In this document: piece by piece, positions 6,335 through 7,249 of the stretch
How the letters are laid out: every line of letters starts with the position of its first letter
How positions within the stretch are numbered: position 1 is the stretch's first letter
Assembly: GCA_002694345.1 (NCBI GenBank)
Contig: NZLV01000155.1
Coordinates: 1-7,249 of the forward strand
DNA: 7,249 nt
DNA from: Maricaulis sp.
GTDB taxonomy: Bacteria; Pseudomonadota; Alphaproteobacteria; Caulobacterales; Maricaulaceae
Direction: 5' to 3'
The notes under the pieces: model-generated
What the model was told of the DNA's origin: nothing
The model's input: only the letters and a program-made list of their open reading frames with translations
Database searches by the model: none
Position numbers and translations under genes: made by a program

Positions 6335-6397
6335 CTCCTTCTCCCCTCGCGGGAGAAGGTGCCCCAAAGGGGCGGATGAGGGGCGGCGCGAAGCGCC
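6335..6397 (-). repeat. REP-like palindromic repeat, copy 2 (inverted)
   Basis: Read on the minus strand this copy has, in order, a small hairpin (GGCGC-TTC-GCGCC, 6397-6385), CCCCTCATCC, a second small hairpin (GCCCC-TTT-GGGGC, 6373-6361) and the large hairpin (CCTTCTCCC/GGGAGAAGG, arms at 6337-6345 and 6351-6359). It matches copy 1 except that the internal small hairpin has a different sequence and there is an extra outer one. It follows the methyltransferase stop by about 10 bases and could serve as its terminator. Confidence 0.8.
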
Positions 6398-6406
6398 AGA
6401 AACCCC

Positions 6407-7174
6407 CTAAACCGCCTCGGCCAGGATGGCGAAGCTGGTGGGCATGTAGCGGTTGAGCCGGGTCGCTTCGTCGGACCAGTCATCTTCGTAGAAGCCGATG
6501 ATCCGGAAACCGGCGCGGATGAGGCCGCCGATCTGGGCGTCGAGGCTGTGGGAGAATTCGAGCGCTTCGCCCTTGGCGATGCGGGCCTCGGGATTGTGGT
6601 CGAGATCGCAGTAGGGCAGCGCAAAGCGCACTTCCAGCGGGCCACCCTTGTCAACATCATCATGGTCAAACAGGAAGAGAGCCGGATTCATGGCGCCGGT
6701 CATGAGGCGGCCGCCGGAACGCAGGACGCGGCGGGCTTCGCGCCAGACCGGTTCCAGCTCGGGCACGAAGACGGTCGAGGCCGGATTGACGATCAGGTCG
6801 AAACTGTCGTCGGCAAAGGCGGAGAGATCAGCCATGTCGCCCTGCACGGTGACCAGGTCGAGCCCGTCCCGTTCAGCGACCAGACGATCGCGGGCCAATT
6901 GCTCATCGGAATTGTCGAAACTGGTGACGCGGGCGCCCGCGGCCGCAAGCACCGGGACTTGCTGACCGCCGCCGGACGCCAGGGCGAGCAGATCCCGATC
7001 GCGAATCTCTCCGAACCAGTCGGCCGGAACCGTCTTGTTGGGCGTCAGGATGACGGACCAATCGCCGTTCCGGGCCTGCTCGATCACCTCGGGAGAAACC
7101 GGCTGGGTCCACTCGCTTTCGCCCGAGCGGGCATAGCCATCCCAGGCGGTGCGATTGTGTGCGACGATGTCCAT
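6407..7174 (-). CDS. Class I SAM-dependent methyltransferase
   Basis: Predicted cytosolic methyltransferase with a Rossmann-like SAM fold (Methyltransf_11/25 type); the substrate is unknown. The ATG at 7174 gives 255 residues and has AGGGAG 7 bases upstream; a TTG-initiated frame from 7225 would add 17 residues with no support. Motif I is DLLALASGGGQQVPVLAAAG (61-80), with SGGGQQ in place of the common GxGxG. The acidic end of strand 2 is D87 in VTSFDNSDEQL, which should bind the SAM ribose. GDMADLSAF (112-120) follows strand 3, and FDLIVNP (125-131) is strand 4. REARRVLRSGGRLMTG (145-160) is the typical post-motif block. The N-terminal MDIVAHNRTAWDGYA and the WSVILTPNKTVPADWF segment form a cap that may contact substrate. 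The C-terminal GGLIRAGFRIIGFYEDDW (216-233) is also normal for small-molecule methyltransferases. It converges with the protease gene. Confidence 0.9.
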   Translation of the reverse strand: MDIVAHNRTAWDGYARSGESEWTQPVSPEVIEQARNGDWSVILTPNKTVPADWFGEIRDRDLLALASGGGQQVPVLAAAGARVTSFDNSDEQLARDRLVAERDGLDLVTVQGDMADLSAFADDSFDLIVNPASTVFVPELEPVWREARRVLRSGGRLMTGAMNPALFLFDHDDVDKGGPLEVRFALPYCDLDHNPEARIAKGEALEFSHSLDAQIGGLIRAGFRIIGFYEDDWSDEATRLNRYMPTSFAILAEAV

Positions 7175-7181
7175 GAGCGAT

Positions 7182-7187
7182 CTCCCT
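7182..7187 (-). promoter_or_regulatory. Ribosome binding site of the methyltransferase gene
   Basis: Minus-strand AGGGAG lies 7 bases before the ATG at 7174 and supports that start over the longer TTG frame. Confidence 0.65.
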
Positions 7188-7231
7188 GTGTTATTGGGCG
7201 TGCCACGCACAGATTCAGCACACAACCCATG

Positions 7232-7237
7232 TTGACA
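7232..7237 (+). promoter_or_regulatory. Consensus -35 hexamer at the right edge
   Basis: TTGACA is a perfect sigma-70 -35 box on the + strand. A -10 at normal spacing would fall just beyond the window, so it may belong to a divergent gene to the right. A single hexamer is weak evidence. Confidence 0.25.
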
Positions 7238-7249
7238 GGGCCGGAAGCC

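Noticed and set aside
6262..6397. The paired palindromes as a CRISPR array or insertion-sequence ends
   Set aside because: There are only two inverted copies with no spacers between regular direct repeats, and no transposase or target-site duplication is visible.
7175..7225. A 17-residue N-terminal extension of the methyltransferase from a TTG
   Set aside because: The extension includes the ribosome site of the ATG at 7174 and has no sign of coding.

Overview
The window is GC-rich, densely coded DNA that reads as an ordinary chromosomal stretch of an alphaproteobacterium. The evidence is the GC-rich third codon positions, the paired DUF1194 proteins (a family I know mainly from Alphaproteobacteria) and a REP-like palindromic repeat of a type I recall from alphaproteobacterial genomes. 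A Maricaulis/Hyphomonadaceae-like or Caulobacter-related host would fit, but that is inference; no rRNA, tRNA or marker gene fixes the taxon. I see no insertion sequence, phage gene, CRISPR array or RNA gene.

Layout, left to right. (1) Bases 2-952, + strand: the C-terminal three quarters of an MFS transporter, cut by the window's left edge. (2) Bases 956-3752, - strand: a compact three-gene unit, transcribed in the order DUF1194 protein A, DUF1194 protein B, MltB-type lytic transglycosylase. Both junctions are 4-base ATGA stop/start overlaps. Its last stop codon lies 3 bases from the MFS stop codon, so the two convergent genes have no space for a terminator between them. (3) Bases 3822-4991, - strand: an iron-containing alcohol dehydrogenase, 69 bases upstream of the DUF1194 unit and in the same direction. 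(4) Bases 4992-5186: a divergent intergenic region with candidate promoters for both sides. (5) Bases 5187-6233, + strand: a membrane-anchored Clp-fold serine protease of the SDH proteinase type. (6) Bases 6234-6406: a convergent intergenic region filled by two inverted copies of a palindromic REP-like repeat, probably also acting as a two-way terminator. (7) Bases 6407-7174, - strand: a class I SAM-dependent methyltransferase, followed to the right edge by 75 non-coding bases.

How the genes may work together. The DUF1194-DUF1194-transglycosylase unit is the most coherent system. It encodes three predicted exported proteins, translationally coupled. Two are von Willebrand factor A-like paralogues with complete-looking MIDAS metal sites, and the third cuts peptidoglycan. 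A cell-envelope role in which the two VWA-like proteins act with or on the transglycosylase is a reasonable hypothesis, but nothing in the sequence proves it. The dehydrogenase, protease and methyltransferase look like independent housekeeping or accessory functions. No clearly new system is visible; the most interesting signals are the coupled unit, its Shine-Dalgarno-less first gene and the modular inverted repeat pair.
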